NCBI RefSeq assembly: GCF_016862955.1
Contig: NZ_BONY01000025.1
Coordinates: 1 to 64,000 of the forward strand
Source: Rhizocola hellebori
GTDB lineage: Bacteria; Actinomycetota; Actinomycetes; Mycobacteriales; Micromonosporaceae
Direction of reading: 5' to 3'
DNA: 64,000 nucleotides
Positions within the stretch are counted from its first letter, which is position 1. Each line of letters starts with the position of its first letter. Below are positions 56,083 through 64,000 of the stretch, in pieces. The translations under genes and the position numbers were made by a program. Below the pieces are notes generated by a model. The model ran no database searches. It was not told the DNA's origin and saw only the letters and a list, made by a program, of their open reading frames with translations.

Positions 56083-57185
56083 CGCATATTGTCCAATCTG
56101 GACATTGCTTCCTCGAACTCGGCCACGAGCCGCGCCATGACCTCGGCCACCGGGCGAACCTCGTTCATCCGCCCCACAATCTGGCCGACGGGCATCGGCA
56201 CCACGCTTGGATCACCCGCGCGCATCAAGCGCTGGTGTGCTTCGGCCACAAGGATGTTCTGCAACGGCATGGGAAGCGGTGACGGCGCATCGGTCTGCGC
56301 CCACGCCTCGGTCCATCTGTTCTTCAGCAGGCGCGCGGGTTTGCCGGTGTAGATCCGGGAACGCACCGTGTCCGACGATCCCGCCGCCAGCAATGCCTCC
56401 TGCACCGCCGACTGCAGTGGGCCCATCTGATACTCGGCCGTCGTCAGCCAGCATGAACCCATCCACACCCCTGACGCGCCAAGGGCCAGGGCGGCCGCGA
56501 TCTGGCGTCCCGAGCCGATGCCGCCGGCCGCCAGGACAGGCACCCGATCCCCTACCGCATCAACTATTTCGGGTACCAGGACCATGCTGGCGATCTCACC
56601 GGTGTGCCCGCCGGCCTCGTAGCCCTGGGCCACCACGATGTCGACGCCGCGATCGACGTGGCTGATGGCGTGCTCGGCCTTCCCCGCCAACGCTGCCACC
56701 AGCATGCCCTTTTCGTGTGCCAGCTCGATGATGTCGGCGGGCGGCGAGCCGAGCGCGTTGGCGATCAGGCGCGCCGGATGCTTCAGCGCCACTTCGACGT
56801 GCGAGCGTGCGACGGAGTGAAGCCAGCCGCGTACGCCGTCCCCGGCCGGGGTGTCGTCGGGAAGCGGGGGCACCCCGAGTTTGAGCAGGGTCTCGGTGAC
56901 GAAATCCCGATGCGGCGCGGGAATCATCCGCTCAAGATCAACCGGCGCGCCCTCGGTCGGCACCTTGGCGGGCATGACCACATCGACCCCGTAGGCCGCT
57001 CCCCCGACGTTGGCGTCCATCCACTCCAGCGCCGTCGCCAGCTCACCCGGGTCGTTGTAACGCACGGCACCGAGCACGCCGAGACCGCCCGCCTTGCTGA
57101 TGGCCGCCGCGACGTGCTCGGAGGGCGTGAAGCCAACGATCGGCACCTGGATCCCCAGCCGCTCGCACAGCTCGCTCCGCCTCAT
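56079..57185 (-). CDS. Nitronate monooxygenase family flavoprotein
   Basis: This is a 368-residue FMN TIM-barrel protein of the 2-nitropropane dioxygenase class, distinct from ipdC. It has LGIQVPIVGFTPSEHVAAAISKAGGLGV, DIVVAQGYEAGGHTGEIASMV and VLAAGGIGSGRQIAAALALGASGVWMG. Such enzymes in sterol clusters act as enoyl-CoA reductases or dehydrogenases rather than on nitro compounds. The ATG overlaps the fadD19 stop by four bases, so the two are co-translated and probably act on the same side-chain pathway. The exact step is unknown. Confidence 0.85.
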   Translation of the reverse strand: MRRSELCERLGIQVPIVGFTPSEHVAAAISKAGGLGVLGAVRYNDPGELATALEWMDANVGGAAYGVDVVMPAKVPTEGAPVDLERMIPAPHRDFVTETLLKLGVPPLPDDTPAGDGVRGWLHSVARSHVEVALKHPARLIANALGSPPADIIELAHEKGMLVAALAGKAEHAISHVDRGVDIVVAQGYEAGGHTGEIASMVLVPEIVDAVGDRVPVLAAGGIGSGRQIAAALALGASGVWMGSCWLTTAEYQMGPLQSAVQEALLAAGSSDTVRSRIYTGKPARLLKNRWTEAWAQTDAPSPLPMPLQNILVAEAHQRLMRAGDPSVVPMPVGQIVGRMNEVRPVAEVMARLVAEFEEAMSRLDNMR

Positions 57186-58741
57186 GCCGCCGCCGTTTCG
57201 TCGGCGTACTTGCGGGCCCACGCGTAGTCGGGTTTGCCGCTCGCGGTCCGGCCGATCTGCTCGACCAGCCAGATCGTCCTGGGCACCTTGTACCCCGCTA
57301 CCTGTTGGCGGACATGGATTTCCAGCTCCGCAAGATCGAGGCTCTGATCCGGCCTGGGCTGGATCAGAGCTGCCACCCGCTGCCCGAGCCGGTCATCCGG
57401 TACCCCGATGACAAGCGCGTCAAAAACGGCCGGGTGCGATTTCAGGGCACCTTCCACCTCTTCCGGATACACCTTCTCGCCTCCCGTGTTGACGCAGGTG
57501 TTTCCGCGCCCGAGCAAAGTGAGCCGGCCGTCCTCCTCCAAGCGGGCGAAGTCCCCTGGCATCGAATAGCGCACCCCGTCGATCTCGATGAGCATCGTCG
57601 CCGACTTCTCGGGGTCCTTGTAATAGCCGATCGGCACGTTGCCGCCACGGGCAAGCCGGCCGATCACGCCGACTCCGGCTGGGCGGCCGGAGTCGTCGAC
57701 GACGATCGTGTTCGGACCGGGGTGCACTCGCGGTCCATCGTTCTTGGTCTCGGCCGTGACGAAGCCGATTCCGGCGAAGCCGGTTTCGGACGACCCGATC
57801 GACTCGGTGAGCATGATGCTCGGCAGGTGCTCAATGAACTGCTCCTTGACCGTGGGCGAGAAGAGCGCCGCGCTGCTGGAGACCGCCCACAGCGACGAGC
57901 CGTCGTAGCCGCCCTCAACAAAGGCCTCGATGATCGGCCGAGCCATCGCGTCGCCGATCAGCACTATCACGTTCACCTTGCGCCGCTGCACCGCGCGCCA
58001 GATCTCATGCGGATCGAACTGCGGCACGAGCACGACGGTGTCGCCGGCGAAGAGCGCCATCAGCGCCCCCCATTGCGCGTTGCCATGGATCAGCGGAGCC
58101 ACACACATCCGGACCATGCCCCCGGTTTCGACTCCCCGCTTGGACTGCTCCCACTCATCGGCGAGCGCTTCACCGCTCATGAAGTCGATGCCGCCGCCGA
58201 GCACCCGCCACACGTCCTCGTGACGCCACATGACGCCCTTGGGATTTCCGGTGGTGCCGCCGGTGTAGAGGATGTAGAGGTCGTCTGCGCTTCGCGGCCC
58301 GAAATCGCGCTCCGGCGATGCGGCCGCCAGGGCGTCCTCGTAGTCGCCTCCAATCACGACCACGGCCAGCAGCTCGGGCACATGGGGCAGGACGGCAGCC
58401 ACCTGAGGCGAATATTCCGCGTCGTGAACCAGCGCCACTAGATCGGCATCAGTGAATACATATCGCAACTCGTTCTCAACGTACCGATAGTTGACGTTGA
58501 TGGCCACAGCGCGCAGCTTGTAGGCCGCGAGCAGCGTCTCCACCGCCTCGATCGAGTTGCGGGCATAGACGCCGATGTGCATCCCCGGGCCGACGCCGCG
58601 CTCGGCCAGGTGGTGGGCAAGACGGTTGGCGCGTTCGTCCAATTGCGCGAATGTAACCTCGCGTTCGCCGCAGGCAATCGCGACGCGGTCCGGGAAAAGG
58701 TCCGCAGCATGCTCGTAAAGGTCGGCAATATTGAGCGCCAT
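57182..58741 (-). CDS. fadD19: FadD19, sterol C26-oate CoA ligase
   Basis: This is a 519-residue AMP-forming acyl-CoA synthetase. Core motifs are [38 protein letters not shown] and [20 protein letters not shown], with Lys in GKPDYAWA. The opening [21 protein letters not shown] and the whole chain resemble FadD19, which activates C27 3-oxo-steroid 26-oates and is needed for C24-branched sterols. The long upstream frame is antisense to echA19 and is not used. The ATG lacks a Shine-Dalgarno. It diverges from echA19 across a KstR-like box, an arrangement also found in mycobacteria. Confidence 0.92.
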   Translation of the reverse strand: MALNIADLYEHAADLFPDRVAIACGEREVTFAQLDERANRLAHHLAERGVGPGMHIGVYARNSIEAVETLLAAYKLRAVAINVNYRYVENELRYVFTDADLVALVHDAEYSPQVAAVLPHVPELLAVVVIGGDYEDALAAASPERDFGPRSADDLYILYTGGTTGNPKGVMWRHEDVWRVLGGGIDFMSGEALADEWEQSKRGVETGGMVRMCVAPLIHGNAQWGALMALFAGDTVVLVPQFDPHEIWRAVQRRKVNVIVLIGDAMARPIIEAFVEGGYDGSSLWAVSSSAALFSPTVKEQFIEHLPSIMLTESIGSSETGFAGIGFVTAETKNDGPRVHPGPNTIVVDDSGRPAGVGVIGRLARGGNVPIGYYKDPEKSATMLIEIDGVRYSMPGDFARLEEDGRLTLLGRGNTCVNTGGEKVYPEEVEGALKSHPAVFDALVIGVPDDRLGQRVAALIQPRPDQSLDLAELEIHVRQQVAGYKVPRTIWLVEQIGRTASGKPDYAWARKYADETAAA

Positions 58742-58751
58742 CTTGAAAAAG

Positions 58752-58765
58752 TAGAACGTGTTATC
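58752..58765. promoter_or_regulatory. KstR-type box between fadD19 and echA19
   Basis: TAGAACGTGTTATC fits TNNAACNNGTTNNA except for the final base. It lies in the 63-base gap between the two divergent starts. Confidence 0.6.
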
Positions 58766-58804
58766 GTCCGTGGCAAGACCCGACTTGTCAGACAGGGAGC
58801 CGAG

Positions 58805-59587
58805 ATGGCGGATGCGTTGGTTGAGCGGCGCGGGCATGTCCTGATCGTCACCATGAACCGGCCCGAGGCACGCAACGCGCTGTCCAGCGAAATGCTGGCC
58901 ATAATGCGCCAGGCCTGGGAGACGGTCGACAACGATCCGGAGATCCGGGTCTGCATCCTCACCGGGGCCGGCGGGGCCTTCTGCGCGGGCGCCGACCTCA
59001 AGGCCATGACCGCGAGCCATCCCAGCGAAAGCTTCCAGTCCAGCGGCTGGGACATGTCCGTGATAGACGGCCTGCTGAAGGGACGCCGGCTGACCAAGCC
59101 GCTCATCGCGGCGGTGGAGGGGCCGGCGGTAGCCGGCGGGACGGAGATCTTGCAGGCCACCGACATCCGCGTCGCCGGCGAAAGCGCCCGGTTCGGCGTC
59201 TCCGAGGCGCGCTGGGGTTTGTTCCCGCTCGGCGGGTCGGCCGTACGGCTGCCGCGCCAGATTCCCTACACGGTCGCGGCTGACCTCCTGCTGACCGGCC
59301 GCCATATCAAAGCCCCGGAGGCCAAGGAGATCGGGCTGATCGGTCACGTGGTGCCCGACGGCCAAGCCCTCACCAAGGCGCTGGAGATCGCCGAGATGAT
59401 CGCGGCCAACGGCCCGGTCGCGGTACGCGCCATCCTCAGGACCATCCGCGAGACCGAGGGCATGCCGGAAAACGAGGCCTTCAAGCTCGAAGCCGGGATA
59501 GGAATAGGGGTCTTCATGAGCGAGGACGCCAAGGAAGGCCCCCGTGCCTTCACCGACAAACGCAAGCCAGAGTTCAAAGACCGCTAG
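58805..59587 (+). CDS. echA19: EchA19, sterol side-chain enoyl-CoA hydratase
   Basis: This is a 260-residue crotonase. [67 protein letters not shown] and [15 protein letters not shown] are close to remembered EchA19. Catalytic Glu residues are expected in GTEILQATD and [10 protein letters not shown]. It hydrates the unsaturated C26-oyl-CoA made by ChsE4-ChsE5. The ATG follows GGGAG. It converges on a second acyl-CoA ligase gene with a four-base overlap. Confidence 0.92.
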   Translation: MADALVERRGHVLIVTMNRPEARNALSSEMLAIMRQAWETVDNDPEIRVCILTGAGGAFCAGADLKAMTASHPSESFQSSGWDMSVIDGLLKGRRLTKPLIAAVEGPAVAGGTEILQATDIRVAGESARFGVSEARWGLFPLGGSAVRLPRQIPYTVAADLLLTGRHIKAPEAKEIGLIGHVVPDGQALTKALEIAEMIAANGPVAVRAILRTIRETEGMPENEAFKLEAGIGIGVFMSEDAKEGPRAFTDKRKPEFKDR

Positions 59588-61119
59588 ATAGCGCGTTCCC
59601 TTCCGGCCCAGTAGGGGTCGCGCAGGCGTCGCTTGTAGAGCTTGCCGTTCGGATCGCGCGGCAGCTCCGAGGTGTAGTCGATGGAGCGCGGGAGTTTGAA
59701 CTTCGCCAGCCGCTCACTCAGGAACGCCAGCAAGTCCCCGGTGAGCTCGTCATCGGCGGTCACGCCCTCGGCCGGCTGAACGACGGCCTTGATCTCCTCG
59801 CCCCAATCCTCGTGCGGGATGCCGAACACGGCGACGTCGGCCACCTTGGGATGGCACGACAGCTCCGCCTCGATCTCGGCGGGATAGATGTTCACCCCGC
59901 CAGAGATGATCATGTCGCTTTCCCGGTCGCAGAGGTAGAGGTAGCCGTCCTCATCGAGGTAGCCGATGTCGCCGACGGTGAACATGTTGCGGCGACGGGA
60001 CTTTTCGGTCTTCGCCTGATCCCGGTGGTACTCGAACGTGGACACGCCCATGCGCATGAAGACCTGGCCCGGCACGTTGACCGGCACGTCCTCCCCGGCC
60101 TGGTCAAGCACGCGCACCTCGGAGCCAGGCCACGCCTTGCCGACCGAACCCGGCTTACGCTGCCACTCCTGCGCCGTGATCGCCGTTCCGCCACCCTCGC
60201 TCGCGGCGTAGTACTCGATGACGACCGGGCCCCACCAATCGAGCATGCGGCGCTTGACCTCCTGTGGGCACGGCGCTGCGCCGTGGATCGCCGCACGCAT
60301 CGACGACACGTCATAGCGCGCCTTCACCTCGTCAGGCAGCGAAAGCAGGCGGCGGAACTGGGTGGGGACCATGTGCGTGTGCGTGACGCGGTAACGGTCG
60401 ATGAGCCGGATCATCTCCTCGGGGTCCCAGCGATCCATCAGCACGGCCGTATGTCCAAGCTGGAGCGAGATGGTGACGAAGTTCAGCACCGCCGTGTGGT
60501 AAAGCGGCGACCCGCACAGATGCACATGGCCGTCAAATGGCAGGAGCCCGAAAAGGCCGAAGAACCAATTCGCTGTGGGGGGTACCACGTCAGGATCCGC
60601 CCCGGTCAACGGCCGGCGAACCCCCTTGGGGCGCCCCGACGTGCCTGACGTGTAGACCATAGGCGCGCCGGCGGTGCGATCCGCTGGTCTTCCCTGCGAC
60701 GCGGCGCCCAGCTCACGGAACGATCCGAACCCGGCGATCTCGCCGATGGCGAACCCCGGCACGTCTCCGCGCGCGGCCGCTGCCGCGCTGGCGAAACGCG
60801 CGTCGGCCAGGAACACCTTGGTGTCGCTGTCGTCCAGGATGTGCGCCATCTCCGCGGCCACCAGATGCCAGTTGAGCGGCACGATATAGAGGCCGGTCTG
60901 GATCGCGGCGAAGTAGACGGCGACCAGGTCGGCCCCGTTTGGCAGCAGGGTCGCCACGCTGTCGCCCGCTTGCATGCCCAGCTCGCAGAACCCGCGCCCG
61001 ATCCGGTCGGCTTCGGCGGCAAGCTCGGCATAGGTCAGCTCACGCCCATCCGGCTCGACAATCGCGGTCCGGGATGATTGAGTTTTGGCGATGTTCCATA
61101 GCCCGATCTCAGCGGTCAC
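59584..61119 (-). CDS. Acyl-CoA synthetase (FadD type)
   Basis: This is a 511-residue AMP-forming ligase. Motifs include [42 protein letters not shown] and the C-terminal [18 protein letters not shown]. This is the common actinobacterial FadD layout found in sterol clusters, but I cannot tie it to a specific mycobacterial FadD. The ATG opens [13 protein letters not shown] perfect KstR-type box lies 12 bases upstream. It may activate steroid acids with shortened side chains, bile-acid-like substrates or fatty acids. It diverges from the OB-fold/ltp operon. Confidence 0.87.
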   Translation of the reverse strand: MTAEIGLWNIAKTQSSRTAIVEPDGRELTYAELAAEADRIGRGFCELGMQAGDSVATLLPNGADLVAVYFAAIQTGLYIVPLNWHLVAAEMAHILDDSDTKVFLADARFASAAAAARGDVPGFAIGEIAGFGSFRELGAASQGRPADRTAGAPMVYTSGTSGRPKGVRRPLTGADPDVVPPTANWFFGLFGLLPFDGHVHLCGSPLYHTAVLNFVTISLQLGHTAVLMDRWDPEEMIRLIDRYRVTHTHMVPTQFRRLLSLPDEVKARYDVSSMRAAIHGAAPCPQEVKRRMLDWWGPVVIEYYAASEGGGTAITAQEWQRKPGSVGKAWPGSEVRVLDQAGEDVPVNVPGQVFMRMGVSTFEYHRDQAKTEKSRRRNMFTVGDIGYLDEDGYLYLCDRESDMIISGGVNIYPAEIEAELSCHPKVADVAVFGIPHEDWGEEIKAVVQPAEGVTADDELTGDLLAFLSERLAKFKLPRSIDYTSELPRDPNGKLYKRRLRDPYWAGRERAI

Positions 61120-61130
61120 GGGCCCAATAT

Positions 61131-61144
61131 TAGAACTCGTTACA
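61131..61144. promoter_or_regulatory. KstR-type box, FadD side
   Basis: TAGAACTCGTTACA fits TNNAACNNGTTNNA at every fixed position, 12 bases upstream of the FadD start. Confidence 0.7.
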
Positions 61145-61175
61145 ACTGCCTACAACAGGCGTTGCGGTCCGGAAT

Positions 61176-61189
61176 GGAAACGTGTTTCA
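61176..61189. promoter_or_regulatory. Second KstR-type box, OB-fold/ltp side
   Basis: GGAAACGTGTTTCA fits the KstR pattern except for the first base and has strong dyad symmetry (GAAAC-GT-GTTTC). It ends nine bases before the ATG of the OB-fold gene, where a bound repressor would block the promoter or start site. It lies 45 bases from the first box. Confidence 0.6.
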
Positions 61190-61198
61190 CTTTGTGGC

Positions 61199-62146
61199 AT
61201 GGCTCTGCCGCTGCATGCGCCGCTGGAAATCAGCTTCGACTACACGCGCTCGCTCGGCCCGACGCTGAGCCGGTTCATGACCGGGCTGGCGCAGCGGCGC
61301 ATCATCGGTTCCCGCGACTCCACCGGACGGGTGCACGCGCCGCCGATCGAGTACGACCCGGTGACCCACGTGGCGAGCACCGACTTCGTCGAGGTTTCCG
61401 CGACTGGCACGGTGCTGACCTGGACCTGGATGCCGCGGCCCATCGAGGGCCAGCCGCTGACCCATCCCTTCGCGTGGGCCCTGATCCGTCTCGACGGCGC
61501 GGACACCCCCATGCTGCACGCCGTGGACGCCGGCTCCGCCTCGGCCATGAGCACGGGCATGCGGGTGCAGGTGCGCTGGGCCGCCGAACCGGTGGGAAGC
61601 ATTCGCGACATCGCGTGCTTCGAGCCACTGTCCACTTCGGAGACTGAGCCGGGGGGCGAAGTGGAGCCGGTGACGATGGTGACGACGCCTATCCGGTTGA
61701 GCTATGAACACACGGCCTCGCCCGAAGAGACCCGCTATCTGTATGGGCTGGCGGAGGGACGGGTCTTGGCTCAGCGCTGCCCCCGGTGCCGCAAGGTCTA
61801 CATTCCGCCGCGCGGGGCGTGCCCGACCTGTGGCGTGCCGACCACCGATGAGGTGGAGTTGCCCGACGTGGGCACGGTGACCACCTTCTGTATCGTCAAC
61901 GTTCCCTTTCCAGGCCAGCGCACCAAACCGCCCTATGTCCACGCCGCCGTCCTGCTTGACGGTGCGGACATCCCGTTCCCCCACCTGATCCTCGGCTGCC
62001 CGGCCGACGAGGTGCGGATGGGCATGCGGGTGCAGGCAGTGTGGAAACCACGCGAGGAGTGGGGCTTCACGCCGCAGAACATCGATCATTTCCGGCCCAC
62101 CGGCGATCCCGACGCCGCCTTTGAGTCCTATGCGAGCCACCTATGA
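61199..62146 (+). CDS. Tandem OB-fold (DUF35) protein, Rv3521-like
   Basis: This is a 315-residue protein with two DUF35/OB-fold halves. The first (about 20-145) lacks a zinc ribbon. The second (170-300) has one: Cys194, Cys197, Cys208 and Cys211 in QRCPRCRKVYIPPRGACPTCG. Such proteins bind acyl-CoA and form complexes with non-canonical thiolase-like aldolases. The order OB-fold, ltp4, ltp3 matches Rv3521-Rv3523. It overlaps ltp4 by four bases. It probably delivers CoA substrates to the Ltp proteins or completes their active site. Confidence 0.85.
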   Translation: MALPLHAPLEISFDYTRSLGPTLSRFMTGLAQRRIIGSRDSTGRVHAPPIEYDPVTHVASTDFVEVSATGTVLTWTWMPRPIEGQPLTHPFAWALIRLDGADTPMLHAVDAGSASAMSTGMRVQVRWAAEPVGSIRDIACFEPLSTSETEPGGEVEPVTMVTTPIRLSYEHTASPEETRYLYGLAEGRVLAQRCPRCRKVYIPPRGACPTCGVPTTDEVELPDVGTVTTFCIVNVPFPGQRTKPPYVHAAVLLDGADIPFPHLILGCPADEVRMGMRVQAVWKPREEWGFTPQNIDHFRPTGDPDAAFESYASHL

Positions 62147-63174
62147 CCGACACCATGACCGAGGTTGCCGTCGTTGCCTTTGCCGAGTCGCCTCGGGTGC
62201 GCCGTAACGACAGCACCACCAACGGGGTGGAGATGCTTGTCCCGATCTTCCGCCAGCTCTTCGACACAACCGGCCTGACAAAAGACGACGTGGGCTTCTG
62301 GTGCTCGGGTTCGTCCGACTATTTGGCCGGGCGCGCGTTCTCCTTCGTCACCGCGGTCGACGCCATCGGTGCTTTCCCGCCCACCTCCGAATCCCATGTG
62401 GAGATGGATGGGGCGTGGGCGCTCTACGAGGCGTGGGTGAAGCTGCTGATGGGCGAGGCGGAGATCGCCTTGGTCTACGGCTTCGGAAAGTCCTCGGCTG
62501 GGCTGCTGCGACGGGTGCTCGCGTTGCAGCTCGATCCGTATGTGCAAGCGCCGCTTTGGCCCGACTCGGTGAGCATCGCCGCTCTGCAAGCGCGGCTTGG
62601 CATCGAAGCCGGGTTGTGGAGCGAGAAGGAGATGGCGGCGATCGCCATCCAGCGACGTGGGCTGCCGGAGTCGGTGGAGGATCTGCTGGAACAGCCTTTC
62701 GTCGCCGATCCGCTGCGCAAGCACGACTGCGCCCCGATCACCGATGGTGCCGCCGCGATAGTCCTCGCCACCGGGGCGCGGGCCCGCGAGCTGTGCGAGC
62801 GGCCCGCGTGGATAACCGGCTTCGAGCACAGGACAGACTCACAGCACTTCGGCCTGCGCGACCTCACGACGGCCGCTTCCGCGACCGCTGCGGCGCGCGC
62901 CGCGATCGGTGGCAACGTTGACGTGGCCGAGCTGCACGCACCCTTCACCCATCAGGAGATCCTGTTGCGCAACGCGCTTGGGCTTGGCGATGCCGTGCGG
63001 ATAAGCCCGTCCGGCGGCGCGCTGGACGGCAACCCGATGTTCGCCGCCGGGCTGGCCCGCATCGGCTGGGCAGCGGCTGAAATCCACGCGGGCCGGGCCG
63101 GGCGGGCGCTGGGCCACGCCACCAGCGGTCCAGCCTTGCAGCAGAACCTCGTATGCGTGATGGAGGGCCGATGA
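62143..63174 (+). CDS. ltp4: Ltp4-like lipid-transfer/thiolase-fold protein
   Basis: This is a 343-residue thiolase-superfamily protein of the SCP-x/Ltp type. It has the fold elements VGFWCSGSSDYLAGRAF, VYGFGKSSAG, ITDGAAAIVLATG, ELHAPFTHQEILLRNALGLGD and SPSGGALDGNPMFAAGLARIG. The usual nucleophilic Cys of thiolases is not found in its normal context. Ltp3 and Ltp4 are reported to be needed for C24-branched sterol side chains in rhodococci. The ATG overlaps the OB-fold stop by four bases, and the stop overlaps the ltp3 start by four bases. Confidence 0.85.
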   Translation: MTDTMTEVAVVAFAESPRVRRNDSTTNGVEMLVPIFRQLFDTTGLTKDDVGFWCSGSSDYLAGRAFSFVTAVDAIGAFPPTSESHVEMDGAWALYEAWVKLLMGEAEIALVYGFGKSSAGLLRRVLALQLDPYVQAPLWPDSVSIAALQARLGIEAGLWSEKEMAAIAIQRRGLPESVEDLLEQPFVADPLRKHDCAPITDGAAAIVLATGARARELCERPAWITGFEHRTDSQHFGLRDLTTAASATAAARAAIGGNVDVAELHAPFTHQEILLRNALGLGDAVRISPSGGALDGNPMFAAGLARIGWAAAEIHAGRAGRALGHATSGPALQQNLVCVMEGR

Positions 63175-64000
63175 GAGCGGCTGTTCTTGGTACCGGACAA
63201 ACACATCACGCTGCCCGCAGGACAGATGTCTCGATGGCGGGGCTGTGCCGGGAAGCCGTCGACCGAGCGCTCGAAGACTCCGGGAGCACGTGGGACGACA
63301 TTGACGCGGTCGTCGTGGGCAAGGCCCCCGACCTCTTCGAGGGCGTCATGATGCCCGAGCTGTACCTCGCCGACGCCCTTGGCGCGGTGGGAAAGCCGCT
63401 GCTGCGCGTGCACACCGCGGGCTCGGTCGGTGGCGCCACCGGAATCGTGGCAAGCAATCTTGTGCGAGCCGGGGTACACCAACGGGTGCTCGCCTTGGCT
63501 TGGGAGAAGCAGTCCGAGTCCAACGCCATGTGGGCGCTGTCCATCAACCCGCCCTTCCACATGCCGCTCGGCGCCGGCGCGGGCGGCTACTTCGCCCCGC
63601 ACATCCGCGCATATATCAGGCGTTCCGGTGCGCCCAACCATGTCGGAGCGATGGTCGCGGTCAAGGATCGGCGCAACGGGAGCCTCAATCCCTTTGCGCA
63701 CCTTCGCCAAGCCGAAATCACGCTGGAGTCGGTGAACTCCTCGATGATGCTGTGGGATCCGGTCCGCTATGACGAGACCTGCCCCTCATCCGATGGCGCC
63801 TGCGCGGTCGTCATCGGCGACCAGGCCGCGGCCGAGGCGTCGGCACGCCCGGTGGCGTGGATCCATGCCACCGCAATGCGCACCGAACCGACCTTTTTCG
63901 CGGGCAAGGATCACGTGAATCCACAGGCGGGCCGCGATGCGGCCGCCGCGCTGTGGCAGCAGGCCGGGATAACCGACCCGCTGAACGAGATCGACGCCGC
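63171..64000 (+). CDS. ltp3: Ltp3-like thiolase-fold protein, cut by window edge
   Basis: The reading frame begins at an ATG overlapping the ltp4 stop and stays open for 276 codons to the end of the window, so the 3' part is missing. The product is thiolase-like: VHTAGSVGGATGIVASNLV, ALAWEKQSESNAMWALS, DETCPSSDGACAVVIG. Where classical thiolases carry the nucleophilic Cys, this protein has a Gly-Ser context (HTAGSVGG), as in Ltp-type aldolases. The order OB-fold, ltp4, ltp3 supports the name. The complete protein should have about 390 residues. Confidence 0.85.
   Translation, partial: MRAAVLGTGQTHHAARRTDVSMAGLCREAVDRALEDSGSTWDDIDAVVVGKAPDLFEGVMMPELYLADALGAVGKPLLRVHTAGSVGGATGIVASNLVRAGVHQRVLALAWEKQSESNAMWALSINPPFHMPLGAGAGGYFAPHIRAYIRRSGAPNHVGAMVAVKDRRNGSLNPFAHLRQAEITLESVNSSMMLWDPVRYDETCPSSDGACAVVIGDQAAAEASARPVAWIHATAMRTEPTFFAGKDHVNPQAGRDAAAALWQQAGITDPLNEIDA

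Overview
This is GC-rich DNA with GTG and TTG starts, many 1-4 base stop/start overlaps, and several starts that have no visible Shine-Dalgarno and may be leaderless. The gene set is that of a soil actinomycete: geosmin synthase, an EshA-like family 2B encapsulin, KstR/KstR2-type sterol catabolism and a nonribosomal peptide cluster. I read it as a filamentous, probably non-Streptomyces actinobacterium; the family cannot be fixed from this window. All gene names rest on recognised motifs and remembered family sequences, not on searches.

Layout. 0.1-8.2 kb: a TauE/SafE exporter and an SDR diverge around a perfect 14-bp palindrome. They are followed by a minus-strand run encoding a VWA lipoprotein, an XpaC-like protein, a binding-protein-like protein, TelA, a PP2C phosphatase, a VOC protein and an SDR, which resembles a Ter/Tel-type stress module. 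8.2-11.6 kb: a secreted GHL10 glycosidase diverges from a secreted C39-like peptidase. 11.6-23.6 kb: a phosphopantetheinyl transferase faces a seven-gene, mostly translationally coupled operon (GT-A-like protein, P450, stand-alone condensation domain, UGT-type glycosyltransferase, exported SGNH hydrolase, and two NRPS proteins with A-T-C and C-A-T layouts and no thioesterase). 24-28 kb: two alpha/beta hydrolases, a MarR regulator and a secreted amidase.

28-34.7 kb: a family 2B encapsulin shell gene with a cyclic-nucleotide-binding domain is coupled to a polyprenyl diphosphate synthase and followed by two uncharacterised envelope proteins. A complete two-domain geosmin synthase diverges from it. 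This is the most interesting locus of the window: precursor synthesis, terpene cyclisation and a protein shell lie side by side. 34.7-42.7 kb is mixed housekeeping: ZIP transporter, hemerythrin, MATE exporter, an ornithine decarboxylase plus homospermidine synthase pair, SurE with a PfkB-type kinase, and an Fpg/Nei glycosylase.

42.7-64 kb is a sterol-degradation block. It carries a KstR2-like regulator, the C/D-ring genes (echA20, ipdA, ipdB, ipdC, fadA6 and accessory SDRs) and side-chain genes (chsE4-chsE5, fadD19, echA19, an OB-fold protein, ltp4, ltp3). Sites fitting TNNAACNNGTTNNA (KstR type) and AnCAAGnnCTTGnT (KstR2 type) lie at most of its promoters. The last gene runs off the right edge.
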